A stretch of 64,000 nt of DNA from Ascaphus truei (taxonomy: Eukaryota; Chordata; Amphibia; Anura; Ascaphidae), in contig CM071570.1 of NCBI GenBank assembly GCA_036426205.1, positions 138,312,356-138,376,355 on the forward strand. The letters run 5' to 3'. Of the stretch, positions 47,201-59,682 are shown piece by piece. The notes under the pieces were generated by a model. It was not told where the DNA came from and did not search any database. It saw only the letters and a list, made by a program, of their open reading frames with translations. Within the stretch, counting starts at the first letter, position 1. Every line of letters starts with the position of its first letter. The position numbers and the translations under genes were made by a program.

Positions 47201-48666
47201 CGTGTTGAGAATTTCGCGGGACTTGTGAGTCGGTAAGGACGGACTAAATTGCAGTCGAGCGGAGTAGAGCGCAGGAGGGAATCATAGAGGCGACAATGCG
47301 AGCAAGAGTGAGTTTGTGTAAGTGGAGAAAGGAATAAATAGACGAGCGCAACGAGAGAGAGAGGAGGTGGGAGTGGATGGGTGGAAGATGGAGAGTAGGA
47401 ATGGTCAATGTCTAAGAATGAAAATGAAAATAATCAAGAGGTTGGATACATAGGGAATAAGGGCGGGGCGGAGGGGCGGCATCCGAGAGGAGTGGGTAGA
47501 AGGGGATACGGTAGCCGGCATGGGGAGGGGGGGGAAGAACGTGAGAGCCCGACCGGTAGAGAGATAACAAAATGAATGGAGAAAGGCGACCGCCGTGTTA
47601 ATGTAGGCAGGAAAATGCGAATGATAATAAGAGTCCAGGAGGAAGGTAAAAGGGAGCGGTGGTGAGGAGACAAGGGATGGTGGAACATAACTGATTAAAA
47701 AACTAAGAGGTGAAGCCATACGGCAAAAGTTCCAACGAATTCTCGTAACTGGTTTGACGAAAGGGGGAATGGGTAGTGTACTCGTACCGGGGGTGATACG
47801 TCACCGACGGAATAGGAGGTTAGAAGAAAAAATCGTTAGTAGAAGGATAGCTAATGATGGCAAAGAAAATGGGTCTGAGGAAGAGGATGCGCGATGGGAA
47901 AGGCGCCGGGGAGGGGGAAGTATGGAGAGGCGTCGGGTGGACTCTCAGTAGAGTGTAAGGGGGAGTGGGTGATGAAGCAAGATGGTAGTCAGGAAGGGAA
48001 GGTGATAGTTGAACTTGCAAAACCACGGGGGGGAGAGAAGCGGGACGAAAAAATGAGCAAGAAGCAGGAAGAGCGGGAAATGAGTAGGGGAGGCCGCATA
48101 GGGTGACAAAAAAAGTATGGTAGGGAGATAAGAAAAAAGGAGAAGAAAGGGTGCCACAGCTGAAATGAATATGTACGATAAAGAGTAACACCGGCGAGAG
48201 AAAAAATGGTTTATAGCGAAGTAAAGTGCGAAGGAGAGAGGTTGTCCCACTTCTACCCATACACATGCCCCCCACACCCCCCTAAACCTGACCAGAAAGA
48301 TCTGCCCTACTCTACCAAACCCTCCCTCGCACCTCACCTCCCACCTTTCCCCGCCCCTGCAGCGGGTGGGGATCATGATGTTAGGTGCAGGGGGGAGAAG
48401 GATGTGTGTGGTGTGCAGGGGGGTATTGTGTGTTTGATGTGGAGAGGGAGTATTATGTGTGTGGGTGTGGGGGAGAGATGGGGGTATGAGAGATAGATGG
48501 GGAGTATCGCAAAGGTTGATAGTGAGGGGTTCTGGGGGAGATATGAGGATGATGATGAGAGGTGCTGGAGGAGAGATGATGATAATGATGATTTTACCCG
48601 TGCGGCCCAAATTATTTTTCCTTGGAGCAGTTCGGCCCTTCTCGCTTTACGAGTTGTGCAGGCCTG
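41210..48666. mobile_element. 7.46-kb hAT-bounded insertion of unusual content
   Basis: Inverted ends caggcctgcacaac and gttgtgcaggcctg are flanked by exact 8-bp ctctatgt (41202-41209, 48667-48674), so this inserted as one hAT unit. No hAT transposase is readable. The content is: a 16-bp GGTGAGGTGCAGGGGA array (about 41315-41545); degenerate G-rich units with GGAGGTGCAGGGGG (to about 43560) interrupted by a T-rich tract at 41890-42130; a purine-biased, CpG-containing block without structure (about 43560-48250); and the G-rich unit again at about 48350-48420. Long open frames here are low-complexity artefacts. Confidence 0.8.
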
Positions 48667-48674
48667 CTCTATGT

Positions 48675-51620
48675 AGTGACTTGGTCCCTGGTCACAATGG
48701 AGGAATACAAAGGGTATTGGAGCCACTACAAGCTAGCTTTCGTTGTTCAGGCTCGAGATGAATGACTGTAGCTTAAAGCTACATTACAAAAGTATTATGT
48801 TGCCATCATAAATACAAAAGGCTGGAATTGTTAGTGGGGGTCGTGTTTGTATTTCACCTCTCAATCCTGAAATTAGCTTTTGACATCTTCATCCCAAACC
48901 CAATAATAACAGGACACAAATTATTATCAGAAAGTTGATTCAAATTCAATATGATATACACCTCTCTGTGAAAGTCCAGTAAAAGGAAATTGCTGCTGGC
49001 ATCCTAGTGAGATTTTCTTATTTTGGAATGTAACATATATATGGATATGGCCTTCAATGTAGGTCAGTGAGTAATATTTTAACATGGCTATATATTTCAG
49101 CATCCCGACAGCTAATCTTGCCTTGGGCTGCAGCCTGAGCAAGGGGAAATTTGCACAGCTCGAGAGCCAAAACTAGCAGAGATGTCAACCTCCAAAGACT
49201 GCTATAAGTGAGATTTGGGGCTCTGGTTCACGCAAATGGCAAGTGTCAAGTGTCGATTTAGAGCAGTTAGACTCCATTAACATTTGTGAGATTTCTTACG
49301 CAACAAATCTGTGAGACTCACAAAAATCAATGAGTTGATATGTCGCACACAGATGTGTATGTGTGTGTGTCCTGACGAAGGGTGGGCTAGATAAAGGATG
49401 CTCCGATAGTTCGCCCACTTTGAATTTTGGTGCTGTATGTGCTGATGGATAAATAATTATTTTATTTTTTAAAAATTGTAACTTGACAGGAGGTCTGCGG
49501 ACAACCATTTATTTTTGTTAGTATACCCTGATCGCATAGGTGGACTAAAACCGACTGTGTGACACCCATGATAAGCGACTTTAATTCTGCTTGTATGTAC
49601 TTGATGAGTATCTACTACTACATATATGACTGCACACACAGGTTAAAGTGCCAAATGGAAGACATATGTGGTGCAAGGTAAAGGGGATTAAATAAGTCAC
49701 TTTATATCACGGGTGATCTATAATACCAACACAGCACTATTAGTAGTAAATAAATGGTAATTTATTATGTCCAAGAATAAACATAAACCCCGAGGAAGGG
49801 GACCGAAACGTCAGGCTTATGTTTGCATCTTGGACATAATTAATTACGCTTTATTTACTACTAAGAAATTGACATATATATAGATAGATATATACGTGCA
49901 TGTATAACTACAGTATTTAAATATTCACCTTACAAGTAAGAATAGGATGAATGTGAGGAAGTATGGATGACAAAGAAGCTCCAGTGTGGATCACAGAACT
50001 ATATTAGGTAATATCTTTATTTTTAGTTTGTAACTGTAAACTCTAACATCTCTTACTAAAGTCTTTATTACTGAATTATTATTATTTTGGCACACAACCA
50101 AATATGTAGAATTGCCCACAGAGTGTAAAAGAAGTTCATGTCAAGGAGAGAGTTTAATATTCATCACATAGAAAAGAATTGTTACAATAACTGGATAATT
50201 CCCTACAGGACATAAATAGCAAGGCTGCCAGCCTAGTCCCATTAATATTGTGCCAGGGTAATGTGTATAAGGCTATAAGACACAAAACAATAGACAAGGC
50301 ATATCGTCTGCTATTCATAAACTATGACGTATGCAAAGGGCCTTAAGCAAATTAGTTTTGCAGCCAACACACAGACATCTATTATCCAATGTGTAATCAA
50401 TACTAGACTGCAGATGCTCAGCGAACGAATAAACTAATATCAACCCAGCTCATGTCCCTGACTCATTTATTACAGGATGCTCCTCTACATTGCCTAACAT
50501 TTTGAAACATGCTATGTCAACAGTGTGATCATGATGATTATTTATGGTTCCAAGGTAATAATACATCCCAAAATACATTGTGATATATATATATATATAT
50601 ATATATACTTATATATATATATATATATATATTAAATATAATTAAATGGTGCCCTGACACATACAGTATACTTCGTCAGGAGTACTTGTAATTTTATACA
50701 AAACATTTTGTTTTCTAAATAAAAAGAAATATGTTCATATAACTTAAATATGATAAAAATAATAAGCTGGTTAATATTCAGAAATGTCACCTATGACAAA
50801 ATAATGAGACGGTCTTATTTAGCTTTAAAGACTTAAAATTGAGGGTTATACATTTGTGCTTTGCTGGACCAATGAATCATGTTATTAGGAATATAGGACT
50901 ATCATAGAAGTCAAAAATTAAGTAATACAGTAGTACTTTTTGTTGTATCGGTAGAAAAAGTTGTTCAAGTAGGTCACCGTCCACAGTGTTATAAACACAA
51001 GAGGGCAGTGTCTGATCAATTTATCTGGAGTTAGGATTTCCTCCACTAGGCATTTTGAAACCAGTTTGGTCATAAATCATTCAGTCAATCCAAGGACGCC
51101 CATGTGACAAAGGCAGGGTTTACAGAACACTGTACTGTAGATCTAAAGTCTTTCCGTACCTGACAATGACCTACAACTGATTCCATTTCCTGCTCCTGCA
51201 CCAAACGGTGACATGGCACGTCATCATAGGCTCTGGCCGTCACTCACACATCTTCACTACATAGACTTGCCTAACCAGTTGTTACATAGCCTGGGCCCCT
51301 GCTATAAACATGGTCTCTTAGAAGTTCTGCAATGCTTAAACTGCACAGCGATACCATTTGATATATAATAATAGCATACTAAGGTTTTGAAATAATCGTA
51401 AAAAATATTCACAACGTACAGTATGTTGGATAATTGTGGCAGGTAAAAAAAGTCAAAGGCGACAAACTTTGATGAAAACTCCCTAACATGAATATCTTAC
51501 TCAAAGAGCAATGGCAAGGGCCGTGTTTCCGAGGCGATGCTGCTCACTTGACTGACAGACGGAAGCGGTCTTCCAGCACTGGAAGGTGCCTTATGGAGTC
51601 GCACTGCTTAATATACAATG
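48675..51620. other. Intron 1 segment
   Basis: Carries hairpin-motif copies at 49371-49420, 49787-49816 and 50655-50685, and AT microsatellites at 50584-50632. No gene is supported. Confidence 0.6.
49741..49863. repeat. Inverted repeat around a hairpin motif
   Basis: Left arm 49741-49786 (tagtagtaaataaatgg...) and right arm 49817-49863 are about 85% reverse complementary. The 30-base spacer is ccccgaggaagggg followed by gaccgaaacgtcagg. The arms are unrelated to those of the 9.3-10.0 kb repeat. Confidence 0.85.
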
Positions 51621-51953
51621 AACGGGCCTGACGAAGGGACAAGTCCCGAAACGTTGCCCCCCTATACTCCCCCGTTGTGACCCACTTTTTTTGTTTTCTT
51701 TGTTCCCCTTCCACCATTCACCTCACCTTCCCTTCGTTGTCCCATCCTACTTTTCCTTTATCCCTTATCCTCCTGTACATCCCACGTATGGCCCTACCTA
51801 TATGTTATCTGTTCTCCTAGTGTGCCGTTGTCAGTTGTTTGACTTATTTGTGCACTGATTAAATTTTCAAATTGGTTATATACCAGTGACTTCGTATCTA
51901 TTATTAGGGTGTGCTGGATTTTCTTCAGTACTTTAATATACAATGCACCAAAT
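51608..51953 (+). mobile_element. Retroposed unit starting with the hairpin motif
   Basis: The 13-bp ttaatatacaatg at 51608-51620 recurs at 51941-51953 and looks like a target duplication of a retrotransposed sequence. The enclosed 320 bp starts aacgggcctgacgaaggg and then tcccgaaacgttg, followed by a pyrimidine-rich body. No coding sequence. Confidence 0.6.
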
Positions 51954-52828
51954 GGACTTGGTCAAAAAAATAAATAAAAAGTTATCAAGGAGTGCACGTG
52001 TTTTGACCGTACGAAATCGACAAATAGCCTACACGCGAACTCTAGGGAAATAAGTCAGGATAGATTCTTATATCTCAATAATCACAAATTACCCGGGCTG
52101 ATTCCTCTTCAGGCAACCAGACCACTAGAAGGGACGGGACATTTTCATTTACCCGATTTATCATTCTTTATCAGACAGTAGGTGCAGCAGATCCTTGCCT
52201 CCACAGGCATTAATTATCTCAGCTGCACTCGATCCGGGTTTCCCATGATCAACCGCCGTAGATCCTGCTTCCCAGCACACGCAACATGGCCGCCTATTTC
52301 AAAAGATGAAGCGATGTCGCTTCCTAAATAGTTGCTATAGCAACACAAGGAAGCTTAATACATTACAAAGGGCATTATAGAGTGGGGGAAAAGGGGGTGA
52401 AAGGCAGCGAGTATCCAATACTACACACCAGGTTTATTGAGGAAAACACACACATGATTTTGAATGAAATGCTGATTTCAACATACAAAAGACCAGCAGC
52501 AGGCCAATGATGGGAATTCACAGAGTATTCCATGGATAAATGGTGTATAAATCACCTGGAAAAGTAGTGTGACCCCAGTTTTATCCTTGAGTGAGCAATG
52601 TCAGGTGTGGCCGTATTGAATTATTAGGCGACAAATACATTATTTCCCATGATCGGAAATGGCAAACATATTTTTCGATTACCAAATAAAAATCGAATAT
52701 ACCAGTCGTTCATGAAGTTCTGCAACAGAAGACAAGAAAACAAATACAGTGGTCTTCTCAAAGGAAACTTCAACAAAAAGAGATTGTTGCACCCCTAACC
52801 CTCTTACTGTTAGAGTCCCAGAGGACTT

Positions 52829-53207
52829 ATCTGAGATCAGACTCCAAAAGACTGTTCATGGTCCCAAGGCTCAACAAAGTATCCGGCCGTTCCTCCTCCT
52901 CTTACCGTGCACCCCAAAACTGGAACAACCTACCAGAGACTCTCACATCCTCCACCAGTTTAAGTTCTTTCAAATCTAAGGCTGTCTCACATTTTAATCT
53001 GGTCTGTAACTGTTTCATAAGCCTATAATATACATCTTCTTTAACTGTGCACGCAATGTCTTGTATATAATGTATACCCTGTTCACTTATATAACTGTAT
53101 TTGTAACCATGTATTATTTGTCTTAACTCTGTGCCCAGGACATACTTGAAAACGAGAGGTAACTCTCAATGTATTACTTCCTGGTAAAATATTTAATAAA
53201 TAATAAA
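52829..53207 (+). mobile_element. LINE 3' fragment, second copy
   Basis: It corresponds to 62217-62598 with few differences: the end of the reverse-transcriptase frame (GRSSSSYRAPQNWNNLPET) plus the 3' UTR, finishing cctggtaaaatatttaataa and an AATAA tail. It is 5'-truncated as usual for LINEs. Confidence 0.88.
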
Positions 53208-53775
53208 CTTCAGAGGATTTCCAGGCAATTCACATTTTCTCACTAGCATCAACATCAGCAGACTGGCTACAAAACATTGTGCAGGATTACTCATCATCTA
53301 TTTTTTAGTTTGTTTTAAAGGACGGCTGCTGCATGGCTGTGGTCGCCGAGAGAAGGAGCACGCACGCTTAAAAAAAAAAGAACTCTGTTTACCGCCATGT
53401 TTATACCAACGTTTTTTGGGTTCATCTGATACAGGTTACAGAAACAGCACTTACGTGGACTTCCAAGGAAACAGGTGTTTATTTTAAAGTGATCACCATT
53501 ATTGTGGACCTACGCTGTCTGGCGGAGTTTGGGCAGGGCATACTCGGAGAGTGTTCTTGGGCACTGCAAGTGTACAGGACATGTTTTCTGTACTTGTGTA
53601 ATGATGCCACCCAGGTATCAGCATGGGAATCAGTTCCCTGACACCTCACTGTGCTCGGCAGCGGAAGGGGTCGCCGAGTGTGCCAAGTGAATTCTTTGGA
53701 AAGACCCTCACGACTATCCTCGAATGCATTTGTTTTCAAATACATTATGAGAATATCATAAAAAAAGGTAACCTA

Positions 53776-54130
53776 TACGCAGTGGCGGATTTATAATCTA
53801 GCCGCCCATAGGTTCTAAGCTTAAACTAAAACTGGGGGGCGCAGGGTTTACAGAGGCCCCGCCCACTTCCCGGAGGCACTTCCATTAAGTGAAGCAGCGA
53901 AGGCCTCTGTAAATTTCACTTACCTTGCTTTTGACAGCTTCTGGAGAAGCGTCGCCATGACAACGCAGCATCAAATGGCGCCGCGGGGTCATGTGACGTC
54001 ACGTTGCTATGGCAATGTGACGTCCTGACACCCTGAATGCCGGAACACAGGGAAGGGGGGGAAGGCGCAAAAAGGGGGACAGCCGGCAGGGGGGCGCGGG
54101 AGAAAAGATTGCGCTCCCCTGAATTAGGAG
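53776..54130. mobile_element. Possible hAT fragment
   Basis: It begins cagtggcggatttataatct, a hAT-like end, and continues CpG-rich with paired cgccatgacaacg/cgttgctatggcaatg segments. I could not find a matching right end or target duplication. Confidence 0.35.
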
Positions 54131-54489
54131 ACAAGTTGTGCTGTCCTTAATTGAAAATAAATACATTTGTTTTTCTGCTTAAACAAGTCCTCAGGGAAGC
54201 ATATCAAATTCTGTATTCAGATGCCCACACCCATCTACTTTTGTCACCTGATGCTGATGTTCTACTAAAGGCACAACAAAGAAATAACAATAAGCCGAGT
54301 GGCATCCAGGAGATTACGCCATCTTTCTGCCCTTCTGCAACTATAAAGACACTGTTTGATTTGTGCATTGCCAATGATGCTGATGTTATACTCTTTACCG
54401 CAGCAATCCCTCCCCTTCCATTCAAGCTTTTTACAGTAAGTAAGTCTTCTATGCTTCAGTGAAGCAAATCATTTTCTTTGAAGAGATCT

Positions 54490-54830
54490 TAAAGGAACAA
54501 TTCATGGCGTTTTCATTTTTTTTTCCATTTTTTAACAAAGATATAAAGCAGGGGTCTCCAGAGCTGAACCCCATTAATTTCACCTCCGGGGATGCTCTGC
54601 TTCCAGAGATACAGACCTGATGACATCACGGCTTCCTATTGACCCGTAAGCATTGAAACAATGCCATAAAGTGAACCCTGCAAGCCCAGGGCAGCGACAA
54701 ACAGCACCCCCTACAGAGGCATTTCTGAAATCAGGGGGCCCCCGGGGCTGAAATCATTAGGGTTCAGCTCCGGAGACGCCTTGCTCCAATCCAATGTAAA
54801 AAACTGAATTACAATTGTAGCCCTCTTTAC
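54490..54830. mobile_element. T2/Kolobok-like MITE
   Basis: The left end is TTAAAGGAACAATTCATGG. The right end, read in reverse, begins GTAAAGAGGG, a decayed TTAA. The palindromic body includes ggtctccagagctgaacccc and ggttcagctccggagacgcc. Confidence 0.65.
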
Positions 54831-54842
54831 TGCTGATATAGA

Positions 54843-55965
54843 GAGACTACTAGTGCTGTATGTACCTGCTGCTCAGCGAGATCTGGGCCTCCGCTAACTG
54901 GGAGCCTGGGGTAACAATATGTTCTTGGCAGCGCCTCCACTTACCCAGGATCCCCAATAAGTAAGATCCCCCTAGGTAAGAATAATGATAACAAGCCTCA
55001 ACGCTGTAACCTTTTACTAATAAGTAATCGCAAAACCTTAGCGTACACCTATTAGGGATAAAACACATATAGTCACAGTACATGAATAGCTGATACTCAG
55101 TAATTATACACCAGTGGCCTGGCCACTCTCCACATTGATTAATGTCACTTCTCACCACTGCGTTCACCCCACACCGTGTCCAGTGTATAGACTCAGTCCC
55201 TTGGTCACTCAACCCAGTGTCCCCAAAGAACCCTCCCCCAAGGCGGGATCAGCGCCTGAAGGTACCGGTGTTGGTGCACTTATTAAATACCTTCCGGCTA
55301 CTCCAGCAGCTGGTAACAGACTTCAAAAAGGATCCGCCGATCCAGCATAGTCTCTCACGAGTTGGGAATGTCCAGTAGCTTGAGCCCAAACCACTGATCG
55401 CACACCGCAGCTCAGGAAGAACACTGTGTCCCTATCTGCTACTACAGTAAGGGAATAGGATGTCTCTTTCTCTAGGGCTTTCTCTGCAGCACCACAAGCT
55501 AAGGGTGACTCAGGGTCTTCACTGGGGCCTGAGGGGAAATCTGGCCTACGCAGGTGGGTCACTGACCCCCTGCACACACACAACCTCTCCCCTTGCTCCT
55601 CCGGGGCCCTCTGGCTAGCGTAGTCTCTCCCCCACGCTTCCCTTTCCTGCCTGCCAGCAATCCCTGCACTCCTATTCGTTCCCTGGTGTCATGTGGCTCT
55701 GCTGAGGCTCATGGGAATTGTAGTTTTACTTCAGAGCCTCCTGGTTATTGGCCAGCCATTCACGCGCTTACACTGCGCATGCGCGAACTCTCTCCGTGCC
55801 TCCGGTCGTGCATGAGTATTGCGCAATGCCCAAACAACATGGCGGCGCCCTGTGCTATCGGGCCGCCGCGGAACCTCCTGACGCACCCTCACAGCACCCC
55901 CCGTGATTGCGCCCTGCAGCGGAGGTACAGAGGGAAAACCAGAACACCCCTACACAATTAATACA
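54843..55965 (-). mobile_element. CpG-rich promoter-like block, possibly a solo LTR
   Basis: About 1.1 kb differs from its surroundings by CpG and GC content. The high-coordinate end has a promoter-type cluster: gggaattgtagtt (ZNF143/SBS-like, 55713-55725), ATTGGCC (inverted CCAAT), tgcgcatgcgc (NRF1-like, 55774-55784) and caacatggcggc (YY1-like, near 55836-55847). No coding exon or splice pattern fits. Without a matched pair of ends or a target duplication, solo LTR is only a guess; a CpG-island promoter is the alternative. Confidence 0.35.
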
Positions 55966-56152
55966 CCCCACCTCCCCAAAGGGAAATCCGAGAGAGCTGA
56001 CCACTGTGGAACACACTTGCCAAGGCTTTGCATATCCTGCTCTAAATTGTAAAGATATCAACATATGCTTGTATTGAGTACCTCAAGAACTCCACATGCA
56101 GCATTTTGTTTTACCCAGACAGATGGGAGCTCAGAGTGTAATGACCCTAGAA

Positions 56153-56304
56153 AAGTTGTGGGCAACGCCAGTCCTCAAGAGTCCCCAACAGGTCAGGTTT
56201 TAAGGATTTCCCTGCTTCTGTACTGGTGCATCTGTGCTGAATCAGGGATATCCTGAAAATCTGACCTGTTGGCAGTCCTTGAGAACTGGAGTTGCCCACC
56301 CCTA
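56153..56304. mobile_element. Foldback hAT MITE
   Basis: Flanked by exact 8-bp ccctagaa (56145-56152, 56305-56312). The ends aagttgtgggcaacgcc and ggagttgcccacccct are inverted, with internal caacaggtcaggtttt and its inverse. Same family as 11720-11848. Confidence 0.9.
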
Positions 56305-57239
56305 CCCTAGAAGGACTAGCCTCCTCCCCAACTAGGACCCTTACAATAAAGTACATAAATGAAAATGCTGGCACTTATGGCGCTGCTTAAAATAAAGTAC
56401 ATTTTACCCAATGAATAAGGATACCCAAATAAATGACACAGATAGCATGCTTTGGAAGTCAAGACCAATACAAATCCTCTTGCTTTTCAGCCAAGGGGAA
56501 ATTTTATATGAAACCACCTGCCACCTTAAACATAAGGTAGGCAACTTCAGATATTGGTGTTAAAATATTAATTACCACACAAGTTTGTGCGAAAGGCATT
56601 TGCCGACCCCTGAAATGCTAACCCCAACATTCTAGCCCGCCAAGAAAACAATTGATCACCGCACATTAACCTCACATCCACAGCAACAATTACCCCACCT
56701 TTACCTACGCCACCAAACAATCATGATACCTCCCCTTCCATTTTCTCCAAAATGGCTGCCGTGGTCATGTGACAGCACCGTGCTGGAGGGACTGCGGCAC
56801 TCAGGTACCACGACCCCTCTCCCCCCTGGACTCAAAGGGTTAATTAAGAAACTACAGGCCATTCATGTTTAACTTTTCTATAACTTTGGGTCTGAAATTA
56901 GCCAAATAGTAGGGACATAACTCTAAGATAGCTCTGCTATTACAGCTTATATAATATTTTGGCTTCAGAAATACAATCTTGGCCCTCACTTTGAGCCCAG
57001 AGCTGTTCTACTCCACGACTAGGCAGCGAACCAGAGAAGAAACAGAACAGTGACATTTATATATATTTCCAGCATTCCCAATATACTGTAATTAGGTTAT
57101 GATTTCAAAATGTGAGCACTAAAACGTATAAATTTACACAAAAAACAAGGCACTCCTTAAAACTGTGCAGTGAATAAACATATGCAAGATATCTGCTTAC
57201 TAATAACTGATAAACAGAAATCCGTAATAAATCATATTA

Positions 57240-57415
57240 TAGGCTAAAGCAGTAAAATTCACGGCATTATTGAAAACCCTGCTCTCTGATTGGATAATGC
57301 CCGGAATTTTGGCAGGGGATTGGTCAGAATGAAGTAACAGCTCTGAGACAGGGCAGGGGATTGGTCAGAAAGTATCAGCCACGGTTTGACTCCTCCCCCT
57401 CCCGAGCTGACTGAG

Positions 57416-57460
<45 letters not shown>

Positions 57461-57720
57461 GATCTGCTGTGTTGTGTGTTGAGCTGCTGTGTGTGTGTGT
57501 TTGTGTGGGGGCGGCAGTGTGTGAATATAGATATCTGCAGTTTAAGTGTATATAGAGGTGGATTCATGTATTTACCATTTTATTTTAATAAAAAAATCTA
57601 TATAACTATACAAAAGTATCTATTATTTATGAAATAAGCCTACATTTAGCCTATAATAGTAATAATCCCCTCACAACAGGGCATTACTGGCCAGTAATGC
57701 CCTGTTCTTCGGGGATTATT
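57240..57720. repeat. Palindrome-ended repeat with TG microsatellite
   Basis: Includes duplicated ggcaggggattggtcagaa (near 57310 and 57352), a (TG)n run at 57416-57457 and, at 57661-57720, two 30-base halves that are near-perfect reverse complements with no loop. The central acagggcattactgg and its inverse form an exact 30-bp palindrome. Confidence 0.85.
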
Positions 57721-58816
57721 ACTTAATTAAACAGTTCCCTATATTGAGGTGCACATTTCCTTAACATTCCTCACAGAGCAAGCCGTTTTCTTCACAAAGT
57801 GGGAAGCACAACCATGTGGGGGAATAGAACAAAAAAAAAGGAAAATAAATAGTGTAGTATGTTTGTAAGAAAAAAACTCAAAAGTGCAGACTCAAATTCA
57901 ATTGATCATGGTTCATGGGCCCTGTTCAAAGTTCTCTCTCTCAACTGCCATAGAAAAGAGAGAGAGAAAGGGAGAAAAAGCAAATCTAGTGTAGTATTTA
58001 TTATGTGTGTGACAAAAATGTAAAAAAATATTCAACTCACAAAAATCCAAACATTGGCACCGAACAGAATAATTACAGCCCCGTCTGCACAACATCTCTC
58101 GTGTTTTCTGCGGAGTACCTCCGGATTCATGTTCCTCTCGCTGCGTCACAGACGCGGTCTCATTGCACTGGCCCTGTTCCCATCGGCGGACCCAAACCGA
58201 TTCACCAAGTGGCTTTCTCAGGAAACAATAATACTACACTACATCATTTTCTCCTCTTTTGGTTCAATGACCCCATGTTTGCATGCCCCACTTTGCGAAA
58301 AATAACCCCCTATTTATTTTGGGGTTTTTCGTCACTTAGTCTCACATCTCCAAAACTCGAGCAATATTGTGATTCTTTGAGAAAGTGTTTTTTTGTTTCT
58401 TTTTATGCACCACCTTTGCAGCTGGGAGACTGTCATAAATACCAGCCGTAGTCTGTGCAATACCGGTGACGTGTATATAAAACTCGGTACAACTGGGGAC
58501 TCTGGAGAAAAACAAATGGGTCATTGATAGCAGGACTCTATGAAATGAGTTAATTAGCAGGATTAACATAACTGACATTTCTCCCAGGATTTAATGTAAC
58601 TTTTGTTCAACTAGAGAGGAAGCCCATGACCAGTCACGGGAAAAGGTACTATGCAAAACCATCACACTTCTGGCAGATTCAGATTTTGAATCCAAACTAA
58701 GGAGGTAGAGAGTTGGTGCCACAATGTTCCCTGGTTTTTCAAGTAATAGGAACCTGTTTCCAAATTTCCATGTGCTATGCTGGGACATTTGATAATACCT
58801 AAAACATATTTGTCAT
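57721..58816. other. Intron 1 segment
   Basis: Only a degenerate hairpin-motif copy on the minus strand near 58170-58230 (cctgagaaagccacttgg) is noted. No gene is supported. Confidence 0.5.
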
Positions 58817-59272
58817 TTAAAGCTGCAGTTCAGTCAATATCCTGCATGTGTGTTTTTTTTTAATAAATCAGTTCTGTAGTAAGAAAAAATACTTTTAGCA
58901 TTTTCTGTTTTTAAAAAAACAACTTTGAAAGACCAATTTTCTTGTATTCTATTTTAACAGCATTTACTAAGGCAGTGCCCCTTCATGTCCTGTCACAAGC
59001 CCTGGCACACCCCTTTGTCAGCCCTGCCCTCCCTCTAGCACATGTCAGTGCAGGAGTGCTCATGAATATTCATGAGCTTCCACTGACTGACAAGCAGAAT
59101 ATAAACAAATCCCAGCTTTTAATATGTCACCAAATTTCGACCTATCAATACATGGAGAACGAATTGACCTGCAGCTATACAGTTCTATAGGTAATTAGAG
59201 ATTGCACACTTAAAACTATTGAAGTAAAAAAATAAATGTAAAAAAAAAAAAAAGACTGAACAGCAGCTTTAA
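58817..59272. mobile_element. T2/Kolobok-like MITE
   Basis: The left end TTAAAGCTGCAGTTCAGTC and the reverse complement of the right end, TTAAAGCTGCTGTTCAGTC, match almost perfectly, both on TTAA. Non-coding. Confidence 0.88.
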
Positions 59273-59682
59273 AGTACAAGGCAAGAAAAAAATAAATACA
59301 TATAGTTTTTTTAACATAATTAGAACCGTGGCGTCTTCCGGTGCTTAAACTCACTACTTTCAGCACCATGGGACCCCAAGTTCCCGAGATAATTACCCTT
59401 TTGGGTGCATGATTGTTGATGTTGACCAATAGGGAGCCGATGATGGTGCAGCTTCCTATTGGCCTACGGATTCTTCCAGATTTGGTGGCCATATTTTCAC
59501 CCAGTAGGGAGCACAAGCACTGGAGAGTACACCAGTAATTATTTTTTGAACCAGTGTTTCCCCGGCAATGAAAATAGCACGGTTCAGCACCGGAGGACCT
59601 TTGCCTGTTTTTAATTATGTTCAAAGAAAGAAGAAAAAAAAAATAACGGAAGAAAAATTCCCAGGCAGGATTGCAGTTTTAA
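59273..59682. mobile_element. T2/Kolobok-like MITE, adjacent copy
   Basis: The right end, read in reverse, is TTAAAACTGCAATCCTGCC. The body has the gttgaccaatagggagcc / gcttcctattggcc module. The left end abuts the previous element and may share its TTAA. Confidence 0.6.

Noticed and set aside
42196..48610. Several 100-220 residue frames on the minus strand across the hAT-bounded block
   Set aside because: Pro/Ser/His-rich translations of G-rich arrays or purine-biased sequence, with no domain, no consistent frame and no splice structure.
54151..54462. 103-residue + strand frame
   Set aside because: No family resemblance, and it lies between a possible hAT fragment and a TTAA MITE; treated as chance.
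55323..55583. Open frame in the CpG-rich block as a candidate MAP7 exon 1
   Set aside because: No MAP7-like N-terminus and no phase-1 donor consistent with exon 2.
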